From: UBA10110 sp964354145
Lineage (GTDB): Bacteria; Patescibacteriota; Kazan-3B-28; UBA10110
Direction: 5' to 3'
DNA length: 9,474 bases
Assembly (NCBI GenBank): GCA_964354145.1
Contig: CAYGXX010000027.1
Coordinates: 1-9,474 of the forward strand
Part shown: in pieces, positions 1 through 5,656 of the stretch
Layout of the letters: every line of letters begins with the position of its first letter
Numbering within the stretch: position 1 is the stretch's first letter
Notes under the pieces: model-generated
What the model was told of the DNA's origin: nothing
Seen by the model: only the letters and a program-made list of their open reading frames with translations
Database searches by the model: none
Translations under genes and position numbers: made by a program

Positions 1-5
1 CTTGT

Positions 6-35
6 CCGTCCGTAGCTCACAAGAAGCGAAGGAGG
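6..35. repeat. Degenerate palindromic repeat of the TCCGTAGC...GCGAAGGA type
   Basis: The left part reads TCCGTAGC and the right part GCGAAGGA, the same arrangement as the better-preserved copies at 1273-1301 and 1342-1367. The arms are imperfect here and the 9-base centre differs. It is probably an eroded copy of the same dispersed hairpin family. Confidence 0.45.
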
Positions 36-78
36 ATCCCGATATAGATAGCGCTACGCAGGGCAGTCTTCGCTTTTT
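25..78 (+). terminator. Possible intrinsic terminator of an upstream off-window gene
   Basis: AGCGAAG at 25-31 is complementary to CTTCGCT at 68-74, followed at once by a run of T (74-78) and TATT. The interior of about 36 bases is long and only weakly paired (CCC/GGG plus an AGCGCT palindrome), so the fold is not classic. It could end a plus-strand transcript entering from the left, or be chance pairing between repeat remnants. Confidence 0.25.
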
Positions 79-98
79 ATTAATGAATACTGGCGGAG

Positions 99-127
99 CC
101 AGGCGAAGCTTGGAAAGCGAAGCCTGG
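99..127. repeat. Palindromic repeat flush with the tRNA 3' end
   Basis: CCAGGC (99-104) and GCCTGG (122-127) form the arms around a GAAGC/GCGAAGC-containing centre. The last three plus-strand bases, TGG 125-127, are also the apparent encoded CCA of the minus-strand tRNA, so the repeat directly abuts or overlaps that gene's 3' end. Confidence 0.6.
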
Positions 128-199
128 TGGGTGAGGGAGGGATTGAACCTCCGACTTCTGTCTTATCAGGACAGCGTTCTACCACTGAACTACTCACCC
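125..199 (-). tRNA. tRNA-Ile (anticodon GAT)
   Basis: The minus strand folds into a full cloverleaf. The acceptor stem is GGGTGAG (193-199) with CTCACCC (129-135). The D arm is GTTC/GAAC. The anticodon stem is CTGTC/GACAG (170-174 with 158-162) around the loop CTGATAA, whose anticodon GAT lies at 165-167. The T arm is GGAGG-TTCAATC-CCTCC. The discriminator is A (128). CCA is encoded at 125-127, although those bases also form the edge of a palindromic repeat, so CCA could be coincidental. GAT anticodons decode the isoleucine codons AUC and AUU. No clear promoter was found upstream on the minus strand, and a tRNA-like fragment lies 57 bases upstream of its 5' end. Confidence 0.95.
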
Positions 200-220
200 A
201 AATTTTCAGTTTGTACGGCT

Positions 221-256
221 CGCCTCGCTAAAGCTTTGGCGAAGCGGGCGGGCAGG
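221..256. repeat. Palindromic repeat (CGCTAAAG/CTTTGGCG core)
   Basis: CGCTAAAG (226-233) followed directly by CTTTGGCG (234-241) gives an eight-pair stem with one G-T wobble. The flanks GCCT and AAGCGGGCGGGCA are typical of a GC-rich dispersed hairpin. It sits where the 3' half of the adjacent tRNA-like fragment would be expected. Confidence 0.6.
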
Positions 257-290
257 TCAGGACTGCGCTCTAACCAACTGCCTGTCCTCC
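257..290 (-). pseudogene. tRNA-like 5' half (probable tRNA remnant)
   Basis: The minus strand from 290 reads like the start of a tRNA. CAGTTGGTTAGAGCGC matches a usual D arm and is followed by AGTCCTGA, the 5' side of an anticodon arm like that of an isoleucine tRNA. The homology then stops inside the anticodon loop and runs into the GC-rich palindromic repeat at 221-256. The 5' strand of the D stem is also degraded. No 3' half occurs before the intact tRNA-Ile, so this is best read as a truncated tRNA copy. It could also be chance resemblance. Confidence 0.4.
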
Positions 291-293
291 ATA

Positions 294-443
294 GTGAAAT
301 CTATATTGCAAGAGGCTAATGACCTATTTGCAATGAGATTGAACGACGGAGGAAGCTATGCGCCTACAATTTCAAAGGTATATGCGATGGCTGGCACCCT
401 CAAATCAGATGTTCAAAAAATGCTAATTTATCTATCTACATAG
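294..443 (+). CDS. Possible small hypothetical protein (about 49 aa)
   Basis: An open frame from GTG 294 to TAG 441-443 contains the internal stretch DLFAMRLNDGGSYAPTISKV and ends LIYLST. An ATG at 333 would give 36 residues. The composition is protein-like (alternating hydrophobic and polar residues, no low complexity), and the frame stays open upstream of the GTG through the tRNA-like fragment. No Shine-Dalgarno precedes either start, and no -10 hexamer sits at the six-base distance seen for other genes here. I do not recognise the family. It may be a remnant gene or a chance ORF. A competing 22-codon ORF at 358-426 lies in another frame behind a GGAGG. Confidence 0.3.
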   Translation: MKSILQEANDLFAMRLNDGGSYAPTISKVYAMAGTLKSDVQKMLIYLST

Positions 444-468
444 AGTAAAGTAACAATTCTGAGCTGTT

Positions 469-499
469 TTGGCAATCACCTATGGTTTTCTGGTAAAAT
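469..499 (+). promoter_or_regulatory. recO promoter (extended -10), likely leaderless
   Basis: TTGGCA at 469-474 (one mismatch to TTGACA), a 19-base spacer, and TAAAAT at 494-499 preceded by TGG (extended -10). The hexamer ends six bases before the ATG at 506, which puts the predicted transcription start at or next to the start codon. The spacer is longer than ideal, but the TGn motif can compensate. Confidence 0.6.
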
Positions 500-505
500 G
501 AGGAC

Positions 506-1261
506 ATGGCGGTTGTCAAAACAAAGGGGATTATTATCAAGAGAATTAATTTGGGAGAGGCTGATAAGATCCTGACGATTCTGACGGCCGAACGCGGTAA
601 AATCCGGGCAATTGCCAAGGGAATGCGCCGCCCCCAGGCCAAACTGGGTGGTTTTTTGGAACTTTTTCGTTATAATGAGTACCTCTTGGCTGAGGGGAGA
701 AACCTGGATGTCATTACCGGGGCTTCGACCATTGAGACTTTCCGGCAGATTAGCCTGAATTTGCGCAAAATTGGTTTAGCTTATTATGTGGCTGAGATCA
801 TTGATCGATTAATAGAAGAGACTCAGGAGGCCGATCAGATATTTGAATTAGTTTACTCAGTATTCAAGGAAATTAGTTCCGCTAGACTGCCTTTAGATTT
901 TATTAAGAGTTTTTTTGAACTTAATATCTTGTCAGCTCTGGGATTTAAGCCAGAGTTGGGAAAGTGTATTGTCTGCGAAAAACTAATTGACCCTACTCAA
1001 CGATTTGGTTTCAGTATTATGCTGGGCGGGTTAGTGGATAATGATCACCTATTTAGTGATCCTACTGCCATAATTTTAGATCAGCCTACTGCGGAAGTGT
1101 TGTGTACGATGGTTAATGCGCCTTTGAAGCATTTCTATCACTATAAAAATTTGCCCGAAATTATCCTGCAAGTAGCTAAAATCAGTGCCGATTTCTTGGA
1201 ATATATGTTAGAGAAAAATCTGCGCTCCAAAGAGTTCTTAGAAGAAGTATTAGAGTTTTAA
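506..1261 (+). CDS. recO: DNA repair protein RecO
   Basis: RecO works with RecR, and with RecF in many bacteria, to load RecA onto SSB-coated single-stranded DNA during gap repair. The 251-residue product has the usual length. Residues 1-80 form the N-terminal OB-fold (opening KTKGIIIKR, then GKIRAIAKGMRRPQAKLGGFLELF), and residues 85-240 form the helical C-terminal domain. The zinc-finger region retains only the first pair, C154-x2-C157 (KCIVCEK). Where the second CxxC usually follows FS...GG, this protein reads GGLVDND, so zinc binding is probably lost or altered. The ATG at 506 gives the normal RecO N-terminus. It is preceded by a -10 hexamer six bases upstream, and GAGGA just before the ATG is too close to be a normal Shine-Dalgarno. 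The gene stands alone, convergent with the next gene across a repeat-rich spacer. Confidence 0.93.
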   Translation: MAVVKTKGIIIKRINLGEADKILTILTAERGKIRAIAKGMRRPQAKLGGFLELFRYNEYLLAEGRNLDVITGASTIETFRQISLNLRKIGLAYYVAEIIDRLIEETQEADQIFELVYSVFKEISSARLPLDFIKSFFELNILSALGFKPELGKCIVCEKLIDPTQRFGFSIMLGGLVDNDHLFSDPTAIILDQPTAEVLCTMVNAPLKHFYHYKNLPEIILQVAKISADFLEYMLEKNLRSKEFLEEVLEF

Positions 1262-1272
1262 TGGATTGCGCC

Positions 1273-1301
1273 AGCCCTCCGTAGCTTTATGCGAAGGAGG
1301 G
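1273..1301. repeat. Palindromic repeat CCCTCCGTAGC...GCGAAGGAGGG
   Basis: CCCTCC (1275-1280) pairs with GGAGGG (1296-1301) around GTAGCTTTATGCGAA. It lies 14 bases after the recO stop codon. A close copy sits at 1342-1367 and a degenerate one at 6-35, so this is a dispersed hairpin family in this genome. Confidence 0.75.
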
Positions 1302-1323
1302 TCATCCTAGCTTTTCGACCGTC

Positions 1324-1377
1324 ATCCTGAACTTGTGTTAGCCCTCCGTAGCCTGGGCGAAGGAGGGGATTCAGGAT
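1324..1377. repeat. Nested repeat: one palindrome inserted in the loop of another
   Basis: The outer arms ATCCTGAA (1324-1331) and TTCAGGAT (1370-1377) belong to the common GTCATCCTGAACTTG type of repeat, whose usual loop is only a few bases. Here the loop is opened by a complete CCCTCC...GGAGGG unit (1342-1367). The simplest reading is that the second element inserted into the first, which would make the inner family mobile at some time. Confidence 0.7.
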
Positions 1378-1388
1378 TTCCCCAGCCG

Positions 1389-1412
1389 TCATTCCGGACT
1401 TGATCCGGAATC
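1389..1412. repeat. Palindromic repeat GTCATTCCGGA...TCCGGAATC
   Basis: ATTCCGGA (1391-1398), loop CTTGA, then TCCGGAAT (1404-1411) form a perfect eight-pair stem. The unit at 6899-6919 has the same layout and the same CTTGA loop, with the compensated arms ATTCCCGA/TCGGGAAT, so the two belong to one family. Confidence 0.8.
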
Positions 1413-1423
1413 TAATCTCTTGT

Positions 1424-1447
1424 GTCATCCCGAGCTCGTCGAGGGAT
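1424..1447. repeat. Related palindromic repeat GTCATCCCGAG...GAGGGAT
   Basis: ATCCC (1427-1431) and GGGAT (1443-1447) flank GAGCTCGTCGA, again introduced by GTC. This is a weaker stem of the same GTCATCC/GTCATTCC class as the neighbouring units. Confidence 0.55.
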
Positions 1448-1478
1448 CTGGCCGCTTTGGAAAGCGACCTTAATTCTT

Positions 1479-1500
1479 GCTACTTTTCTAGAAAAGTAGC
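1479..1500. repeat. Perfect 22-bp palindrome
   Basis: GCTACTTTTCT is followed directly by its exact reverse complement, with CTAG at the centre. As RNA it folds into a nine-pair hairpin on either strand. No U-tract follows, so it is a poor terminator. Confidence 0.75.
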
Positions 1501-1508
1501 CAAAAGTC

Positions 1509-1646
1509 CCAGCCCGTCATCCTCGCTATTCGCCTAATAAAATTACCTTTCGGCTCTGCTAAACTCATCCCTAAAGGGATTTCGGACAGTTAGCTCCGCC
1601 AGCAGTAATTTTATTGGCTCATTAACGCTCGGACTCCAAGGGCTGG
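1509..1646. repeat. 138-bp multi-level inverted repeat
   Basis: Several nested pairings share one centre. They are CCAGCCC (1509-1515) with GGGCTGG (1640-1646); AATAAAATTAC (1536-1546) with GTAATTTTATT (1605-1615), a perfect 11 bp; GCTAAACT (1558-1565) with AGTTAGC (1588-1594), one bulge; and ATCCC (1567-1571) with GGGAT (1576-1580) around TAAA. The consistent nesting implies a long hairpin, either a small non-coding palindromic element or a structured RNA. No ORF of note lies inside. Confidence 0.7.
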
Positions 1647-1650
1647 TTTA

Positions 1651-1664
1651 GGGCTCAGAAGCCC
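1651..1664. repeat. Short hairpin GGGCT-CAGA-AGCCC
   Basis: A five-pair perfect stem with a tetraloop, immediately after the long inverted repeat and sharing its last base with the next hairpin. Confidence 0.5.
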
Positions 1665-1690
1665 AACGGCTCATCCGCGGCGAGCCGTTG
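1664..1690. repeat. Hairpin CAACGGCTC...GAGCCGTTG
   Basis: CAACGGCTC (1664-1672) and GAGCCGTTG (1682-1690) form a perfect nine-pair stem with a nine-base GC-rich loop. No T run follows on either strand, so terminator function is doubtful. Confidence 0.65.
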
Positions 1691-1694
1691 AAGA

Positions 1695-1744
1695 GACTAT
1701 ACTTCCCTTCCCCTGCCAACAGCTACAATGGCAAAGTGACTATA
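1695..1744. repeat. Small hairpin flanked by GACTATA direct repeats
   Basis: TGCCA (1714-1718) and TGGCA (1729-1733) form a short stem. The heptamer GACTATA occurs at 1695-1701 and again at 1738-1744 around it. The arrangement resembles a tiny element with a target duplication, but with arms this short chance is a real possibility. Confidence 0.3.
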
Positions 1745-1779
1745 GTTCCTCCTAAAAAACCATGTATTTTTCCGGAAAT

Positions 1780-3294
1780 CTACTTTTTCCGATAGATCAC
1801 TGCTATGGGATCGCTGTATATCAACTGCCAATCCGGTTGATTAGACAGGGCTTGTGCCAGTGGCAGATTGGAATGAGTTAGTACCCAGTCAACACCATAT
1901 CTATCTTGCATCCCTTGGAGAGCTCCAGCACCCGCGAACATGATAGACATCGAATCTCGAAAGACAAATCTGTTGCCTATCCGCCAACAAGACATTCTGC
2001 CATCAATAAAAACTTTTTGTTCCGGAAACTGCCAAACCAAGAATCCTCCCCAATCATAGGGATTGTACATATGGGAGCCAAGCTGATCGGGGTGCGCTTT
2101 AGCCCACTGGACTGCCTGCAAGGGGTAACCCTTCAGAGCGGATATGATAGTTAAATTTCCAGCGTCTTTCGTGAGCCAGATTAAATTGGATATAATAAAA
2201 TAACTAACCATCCCTACAATCAGAACCACCAGCCAACGGTAGCGCATTAAATAGTTGGTTATTAGCACGACCTGGTGATTGATAGCCTCTGCTAAGAACC
2301 CGACGCTCATAAGTAGAAAGAAGGGCAAATTGCGCCGGGATATAAATGCTAGCACTAGTAATACCAGAGCAATAACCAACCGCGTTGGCTCGATCTTGCG
2401 ATAAGTAAATATTAAAACTAACGCTAATAGGATCAGATAGGGCAGGAACCATTGCCCCGAGGCATCGAAAAGGGGGAGGGGTTGCCACTCCACAATATGT
2501 TTTAGGGCAAAAGAGTTAGTAAACACTGCATAGAACTCTTGGTAGAGTTTCCAACCATAGGGATTAACCAAGGTTATAGCACCAGATGCAAGTCCTACCC
2601 AAAATAGGTGTTTTAATTGGTTTAATTGCAGGGTCGGCTCAGGATCTTTCCAATGCTTTGCTATGCGAGGGTAATTAGTATGGAGCCACCACTTAACTTC
2701 CTCCACTATAAAAATTAATACTAGGATGCCCAGCCCCATCAAAAATCCGCCGTGCAGATTGGCCCATAGCCCGAATATGGGGACATACCACCAGAGACTT
2801 TTAATCTCTCCCTTGCGATACCGGTAAAATGACCAGAGCACCAGAGCTACCCCTAGTATGGTGAGCATTTGCATCCGTACGCCCCACCGTGCCATGGCGG
2901 CTAATATAGCCAATGCCGTGGCTATGAATTTAGATTTATAATCAGCGTTTACACGAGAGACAGCTAACCAAAATGCTCCAATAATGATTAGCGCAAAAAT
3001 CAAGGCCAGCGCCTCCGCCCCCAGATACTGATAAATAAAGGCCAGTATTCCTTCACTAAGCCATTCGTGATTCACCCAAGGGTAATTGGGCATAGTGTAA
3101 GCATAAGGATCAAATTTAGGAATATGGAGCGTGCGCAGTAAATCAAGACCAGAACGCAGTTGCCAACCAAAATCAGGGTCTGTTAATGGGCGGCTAACCA
3201 TTACAAGAAGTACCAGAAAAAGGAGTTTATCAATCAAATCTGTGCTTAACCACCAATCCCGCAACCACTTAATGATGCGCCATTGTTTTGCCAT
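1780..3294 (-). CDS. Polytopic membrane protein, GT-C glycosyltransferase-like
   Basis: The 504-residue product has about ten hydrophobic segments. The first is at about 22-34, others run from about 85 to 375, and a soluble C-terminal tail of about 120 residues follows. Near the N-terminus, between the first segments, is DPDFGWQLRSG (39-49), then PWVNHEW (72-78). An acidic motif in the first external loop is typical of GT-C enzymes, which transfer sugars from lipid-phosphate donors. Further conserved-looking motifs are WANLHGGF (177-184), NPYGW (244-248), EWQP (269-272), NPYDWGG (411-417) and VFIDGR (428-433). I recognise this layout from uncharacterised bacterial membrane proteins, but the substrate is unknown and enzymatic activity is inference. 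The ATG at 3294 is supported by an extended -10 six bases upstream. It is divergent from the propeller gene and convergent with recO. Confidence 0.7.
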   Translation of the reverse strand: MAKQWRIIKWLRDWWLSTDLIDKLLFLVLLVMVSRPLTDPDFGWQLRSGLDLLRTLHIPKFDPYAYTMPNYPWVNHEWLSEGILAFIYQYLGAEALALIFALIIIGAFWLAVSRVNADYKSKFIATALAILAAMARWGVRMQMLTILGVALVLWSFYRYRKGEIKSLWWYVPIFGLWANLHGGFLMGLGILVLIFIVEEVKWWLHTNYPRIAKHWKDPEPTLQLNQLKHLFWVGLASGAITLVNPYGWKLYQEFYAVFTNSFALKHIVEWQPLPLFDASGQWFLPYLILLALVLIFTYRKIEPTRLVIALVLLVLAFISRRNLPFFLLMSVGFLAEAINHQVVLITNYLMRYRWLVVLIVGMVSYFIISNLIWLTKDAGNLTIISALKGYPLQAVQWAKAHPDQLGSHMYNPYDWGGFLVWQFPEQKVFIDGRMSCWRIGNRFVFRDSMSIMFAGAGALQGMQDRYGVDWVLTHSNLPLAQALSNQPDWQLIYSDPIAVIYRKK

Positions 3295-3300
3295 AGTTTT

Positions 3301-3309
3301 ATTCTATCA
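3301..3309 (-). promoter_or_regulatory. Extended -10 of the GT-C-like gene, likely leaderless
   Basis: On the minus strand TGA-TAGAAT (plus-strand 3301-3309) is an extended -10 with one mismatch to TATAAT. The hexamer ends six bases before the ATG (3292-3294), predicting transcription to begin at the start codon. No good -35 is visible and there is no Shine-Dalgarno. Confidence 0.55.
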
Positions 3310-3469
3310 AAATCGTAACCCATATTATGCATTGGCTAACCGAGTTAGATTTGGTGCATAGGGTAATATAATTATAAGTATTGAGTATGGATAAGATAAT
3401 GTTAAACAAGTATTCGGCGGGGGACAGGGATAGCCAGCCGATGAAAAACGGATGAGCTGATCTCGGCCG

Positions 3470-3498
3470 TTGACAAACCCTCCAGCGTGTCATAATAT
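3470..3498 (+). promoter_or_regulatory. Promoter of the propeller lipoprotein gene
   Basis: A perfect TTGACA at 3470-3475 is followed by overlapping -10 candidates: CATAAT (3491-3496, 15-base spacer, five of six) and TAATAT (3493-3498, 17-base spacer, four of six). The start would be near 3504, giving a leader of about 90 bases, unlike the other genes here. Confidence 0.6.
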
Positions 3499-3579
3499 AG
3501 CTGACTTGATTGCACCCTATAACAGCCAACAGTGGCTTGAAATAAATCGGTGCAGGAAGGCACCTTGAAAATTTAATCT

Positions 3580-3587
3580 AAGGAGGT
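3580..3587 (+). promoter_or_regulatory. Strong Shine-Dalgarno AAGGAGGT
   Basis: This is a full anti-16S match seven bases before the ATG at 3595, so it fixes the start of the lipoprotein gene. It stands out because recO, the GT-C-like gene, xer and the M23 gene lack such a site. Confidence 0.85.
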
Positions 3588-3594
3588 CGCCAAG

Positions 3595-5607
3595 ATGCGA
3601 CAGATACTTTCTTCTCTGATGATCGCCATGCTTTTGCTGGGCATAGTTTCATGCGCCAGTAGAGACAGTGCGGTCACCCCTGTGACGCCTACCATAATGT
3701 CCGAATCGGATACGGTAAGAGATATCTCTTATCTCCCTTCGGTGTATTGCGGTGAGGCAACTGTAGTACCTCTCATTGCTGGTCAAAGTACCACTATCGG
3801 CGAGGTCATTGTCGCAAACGATGACCAGTTCCTCTACGTAGAGTATGTCACCCAGGCCCCTTGGGTTTTGGTCGAAACCCATATTGCTGTATCTGATTCC
3901 CTGGAAGGCATCCCCCAAACCAAGACGGGGAACCCGAAAGTCGGGCAATTCGCCTATAACATCGACAGCGAGATCGGCCTGGTTTGGTCTAGAGGCACGC
4001 TGCTTTATGTTGCAGCCGATGCGGAGGTTTGGAAGCTGGACGAAAACGGTCAAGTGGTTCAGGAGGAGACAGCTTGGGGTGAAGGCATAAGCTTCCCAGG
4101 CAACAATTGGGCCATGTATTTCAACCATACAGTGCAGAGCAACCCGGAGAATGGGGAGCTTATTTGGGCCAAACGCGCTGGAGGAACTTCTTTTGATGAG
4201 GGCTATGGAATCACAACGCTTTCGGACAATTCGACAGTCGTGACAGGAGGGTTTTATGGGCCAGCCACATTCGGACCGGGAGAACCGAACCAGACAGTCC
4301 TGACTTCCGCTGGTTATTCCAATAATGTCTTCATCGCGCGTTACAACCCGGACGGTACCCTCGCCTGGGCGAAAGGCGCCGAAGGAACACCTTCTAGTAA
4401 TCGTAACTACTGCTATGGGATCACAACGCTTTCGGATGATTCGACAGTCGTGACAGGATGGTTTTATGAATCAGTCACATTCGGACCGGGTGAGCCGAAC
4501 CAGACAATCCTGTCTTGTACTGGAGGTGGACTTTGGGATTGCGATATCTTCATCGCGCGTTACAACCCCGACGGCACCCTTGCCTGGGTGAAACGCGCCG
4601 GAGGAACATCTTATGATGAGGGTAATGGAATCACGACGCTTTCAGACAATTCAATAGTCGTAACAGGACAGTTCTATGCCTCGGCTACATTCGGATCGGG
4701 GGAGCCGAACCAAACGATCCTGACTCTCACTAGTCATTCTGATATCTTCGTCGCTCGGTACAACCCGAACGGCACACTAGTCTGGGCAAAACAAGCCGGA
4801 GGAACATATGGAAATGGTGCTGCTTGGGGCAGGGGAATCACGACGCTTTCAGACAATTCGACGGTCGTGACAGGCGAGTTCAATGGACCGGCCAGATTCG
4901 GAACTGGCGAACCCAACCAAACAGTCCTGACTTCCGTTGGAGGTAACGATATCTTCATCGCACGTTATAACCCCGACGGCACTCTTGCCTGGGCGAAACG
5001 CGCTGGAGGAGTATCTTCCGGCGGTGATGGGTGCTGTAGCATCACGACGCTTTCAGACAATTCGACGGTCGTGACAGGATTCTTTGAAGGGCCGGCCACA
5101 TTCGGATCGGGCGAACCCAACCAAACAGTCCTGGCTTCCGCTGGCTGGCAAGATATCTTTGTTGCACATTACAACCCCGACGGCACTCTTGCCTGGGCGA
5201 AACGCGCTGGAGGAGATTATACCCGTGATTGCGGTAATGGAATCACAGCACTCTCAGACGATTCGGTGGTCGTGACAGGAATTTTCAATGTGTCGGCTAC
5301 ATTCGGGCCGGGTGAGCCGAACCAAACAGTCCTAAGCTGTATTGGGGACAGCGTCTGGGATTGCGATATCTTCATCGCCCGTTACAACCCGGACGGTACC
5401 CTCGCCTGGGCGAAACGCGCCGGAGCTTACGAAAATGATAGCGGCATGGGAATCACGACGCTTTCGGATGATTCGGCGGTGGCAACAGGATATTACAATG
5501 GATCGGCTACATATGGCTATGCTACATTCGGACCCGGAGAGCCGAACCAGACAGTCTTGACTTCCGCTGGTCATGGGGATATCTTCATCGCGCGATTTGT
5601 CGAATAG
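3595..5607 (+). CDS. Secreted lipoprotein with seven-repeat (SBBP-like) beta-propeller
   Basis: A 670-residue predicted surface lipoprotein. Residues 1-19 are a lipoprotein signal peptide with lipobox IVSC and the lipidated cysteine at C20. Residues of about 40-180 form an N-terminal domain containing ETHIAVSDSLEGIPQTKTGN and GISFPGNNWAMYF, motifs I associate with extracellular proteins of unknown role. Residues 188-670 are seven tandem repeats of 66-73 residues. Each runs WAKRAGG, GITTLSDNSTVVTG, FGPGEPNQTVL, DIFIARYNPDGTL, the pattern of SBBP-type beta-propeller repeats. Seven copies fit one closed seven-bladed propeller. Blades 2 and 6 share three extra cysteines each. No catalytic motif is visible, so binding or adhesion is inference. 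The gene has its own promoter, a strong Shine-Dalgarno and a terminator. Its repeat DNA is clearly GC-richer than recO, which hints at horizontal origin. Confidence 0.85.
   Translation: MRQILSSLMIAMLLLGIVSCASRDSAVTPVTPTIMSESDTVRDISYLPSVYCGEATVVPLIAGQSTTIGEVIVANDDQFLYVEYVTQAPWVLVETHIAVSDSLEGIPQTKTGNPKVGQFAYNIDSEIGLVWSRGTLLYVAADAEVWKLDENGQVVQEETAWGEGISFPGNNWAMYFNHTVQSNPENGELIWAKRAGGTSFDEGYGITTLSDNSTVVTGGFYGPATFGPGEPNQTVLTSAGYSNNVFIARYNPDGTLAWAKGAEGTPSSNRNYCYGITTLSDDSTVVTGWFYESVTFGPGEPNQTILSCTGGGLWDCDIFIARYNPDGTLAWVKRAGGTSYDEGNGITTLSDNSIVVTGQFYASATFGSGEPNQTILTLTSHSDIFVARYNPNGTLVWAKQAGGTYGNGAAWGRGITTLSDNSTVVTGEFNGPARFGTGEPNQTVLTSVGGNDIFIARYNPDGTLAWAKRAGGVSSGGDGCCSITTLSDNSTVVTGFFEGPATFGSGEPNQTVLASAGWQDIFVAHYNPDGTLAWAKRAGGDYTRDCGNGITALSDDSVVVTGIFNVSATFGPGEPNQTVLSCIGDSVWDCDIFIARYNPDGTLAWAKRAGAYENDSGMGITTLSDDSAVATGYYNGSATYGYATFGPGEPNQTVLTSAGHGDIFIARFVE
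4156..5604 (+). repeat. Seven in-frame tandem repeats (propeller blades)
   Basis: Boundaries taken at the GTL(A)W junction are 4156-4356, 4357-4575, 4576-4773, 4774-4980, 4981-5184, 5185-5397 and 5398-5604, that is 198-219 bp each. DNA as well as protein is conserved, with near-identical stretches such as ATCACGACGCTTTC and GACGGCACTCTTGCCTGG, implying recent duplication or gene conversion. Variation concentrates in two places: after RAGG and between TVLTS and DIF. Confidence 0.9.
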
Positions 5608-5656
5608 CCAACGTACCTGCCAGAATGAATATACCTTTTTTAAATGACATTTCCAT

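Larger units (their letters stand above)
1262..1779. other. Convergent intergenic region made mostly of palindromic repeats
   Basis: No credible gene lies between the ends of recO and the minus-strand membrane gene. The stretch holds at least nine hairpin-forming units in a row, listed separately, and some are nested. Neither gene has a classic hairpin-plus-U-tract terminator here, so the hairpins may take over that role. From about 1740 to 1779 I see only AT-rich sequence with short A and T runs. Confidence 0.75.
3295..3594. other. Divergent intergenic region with two promoters
   Basis: The minus-strand promoter lies at 3301-3309 and the plus-strand promoter at 3470-3498, listed separately. 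An AT-rich patch holds TATAAT at 3367-3372 on the plus strand and the same hexamer on the minus strand (3371-3376), both with poor -35 matches. A small hairpin, GGTGC (3549-3553) with GCACC (3560-3564), lies in the plus-strand leader. I see no gene here. Confidence 0.6.

Noticed and set aside
2..319. 105-codon plus-strand ORF
   Set aside because: It runs antisense through the whole tRNA-Ile gene and through two palindromic repeats; its apparent protein is a by-product of those features.
358..426. 22-codon ORF preceded by GGAGG
   Set aside because: The Shine-Dalgarno spacing is acceptable, but the peptide (starting MRLQFQRYMRW) is short and the overlapping frame 294-443 looks more protein-like; neither is certain.
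1262..1779. Remnant of an insertion sequence with a transposase
   Set aside because: Many inverted repeats are present, but no transposase-like reading frame occurs in any frame of this gap.
3649..4128. 159-codon minus-strand ORF inside the lipoprotein gene
   Set aside because: It is antisense to a well-supported gene with signal peptide and domain structure, and shows no recognisable domain of its own.
4156..5604. CRISPR array
   Set aside because: The periodic repeats are about 200 bp, in frame, and encode propeller blades; there are no short repeats with unique spacers.
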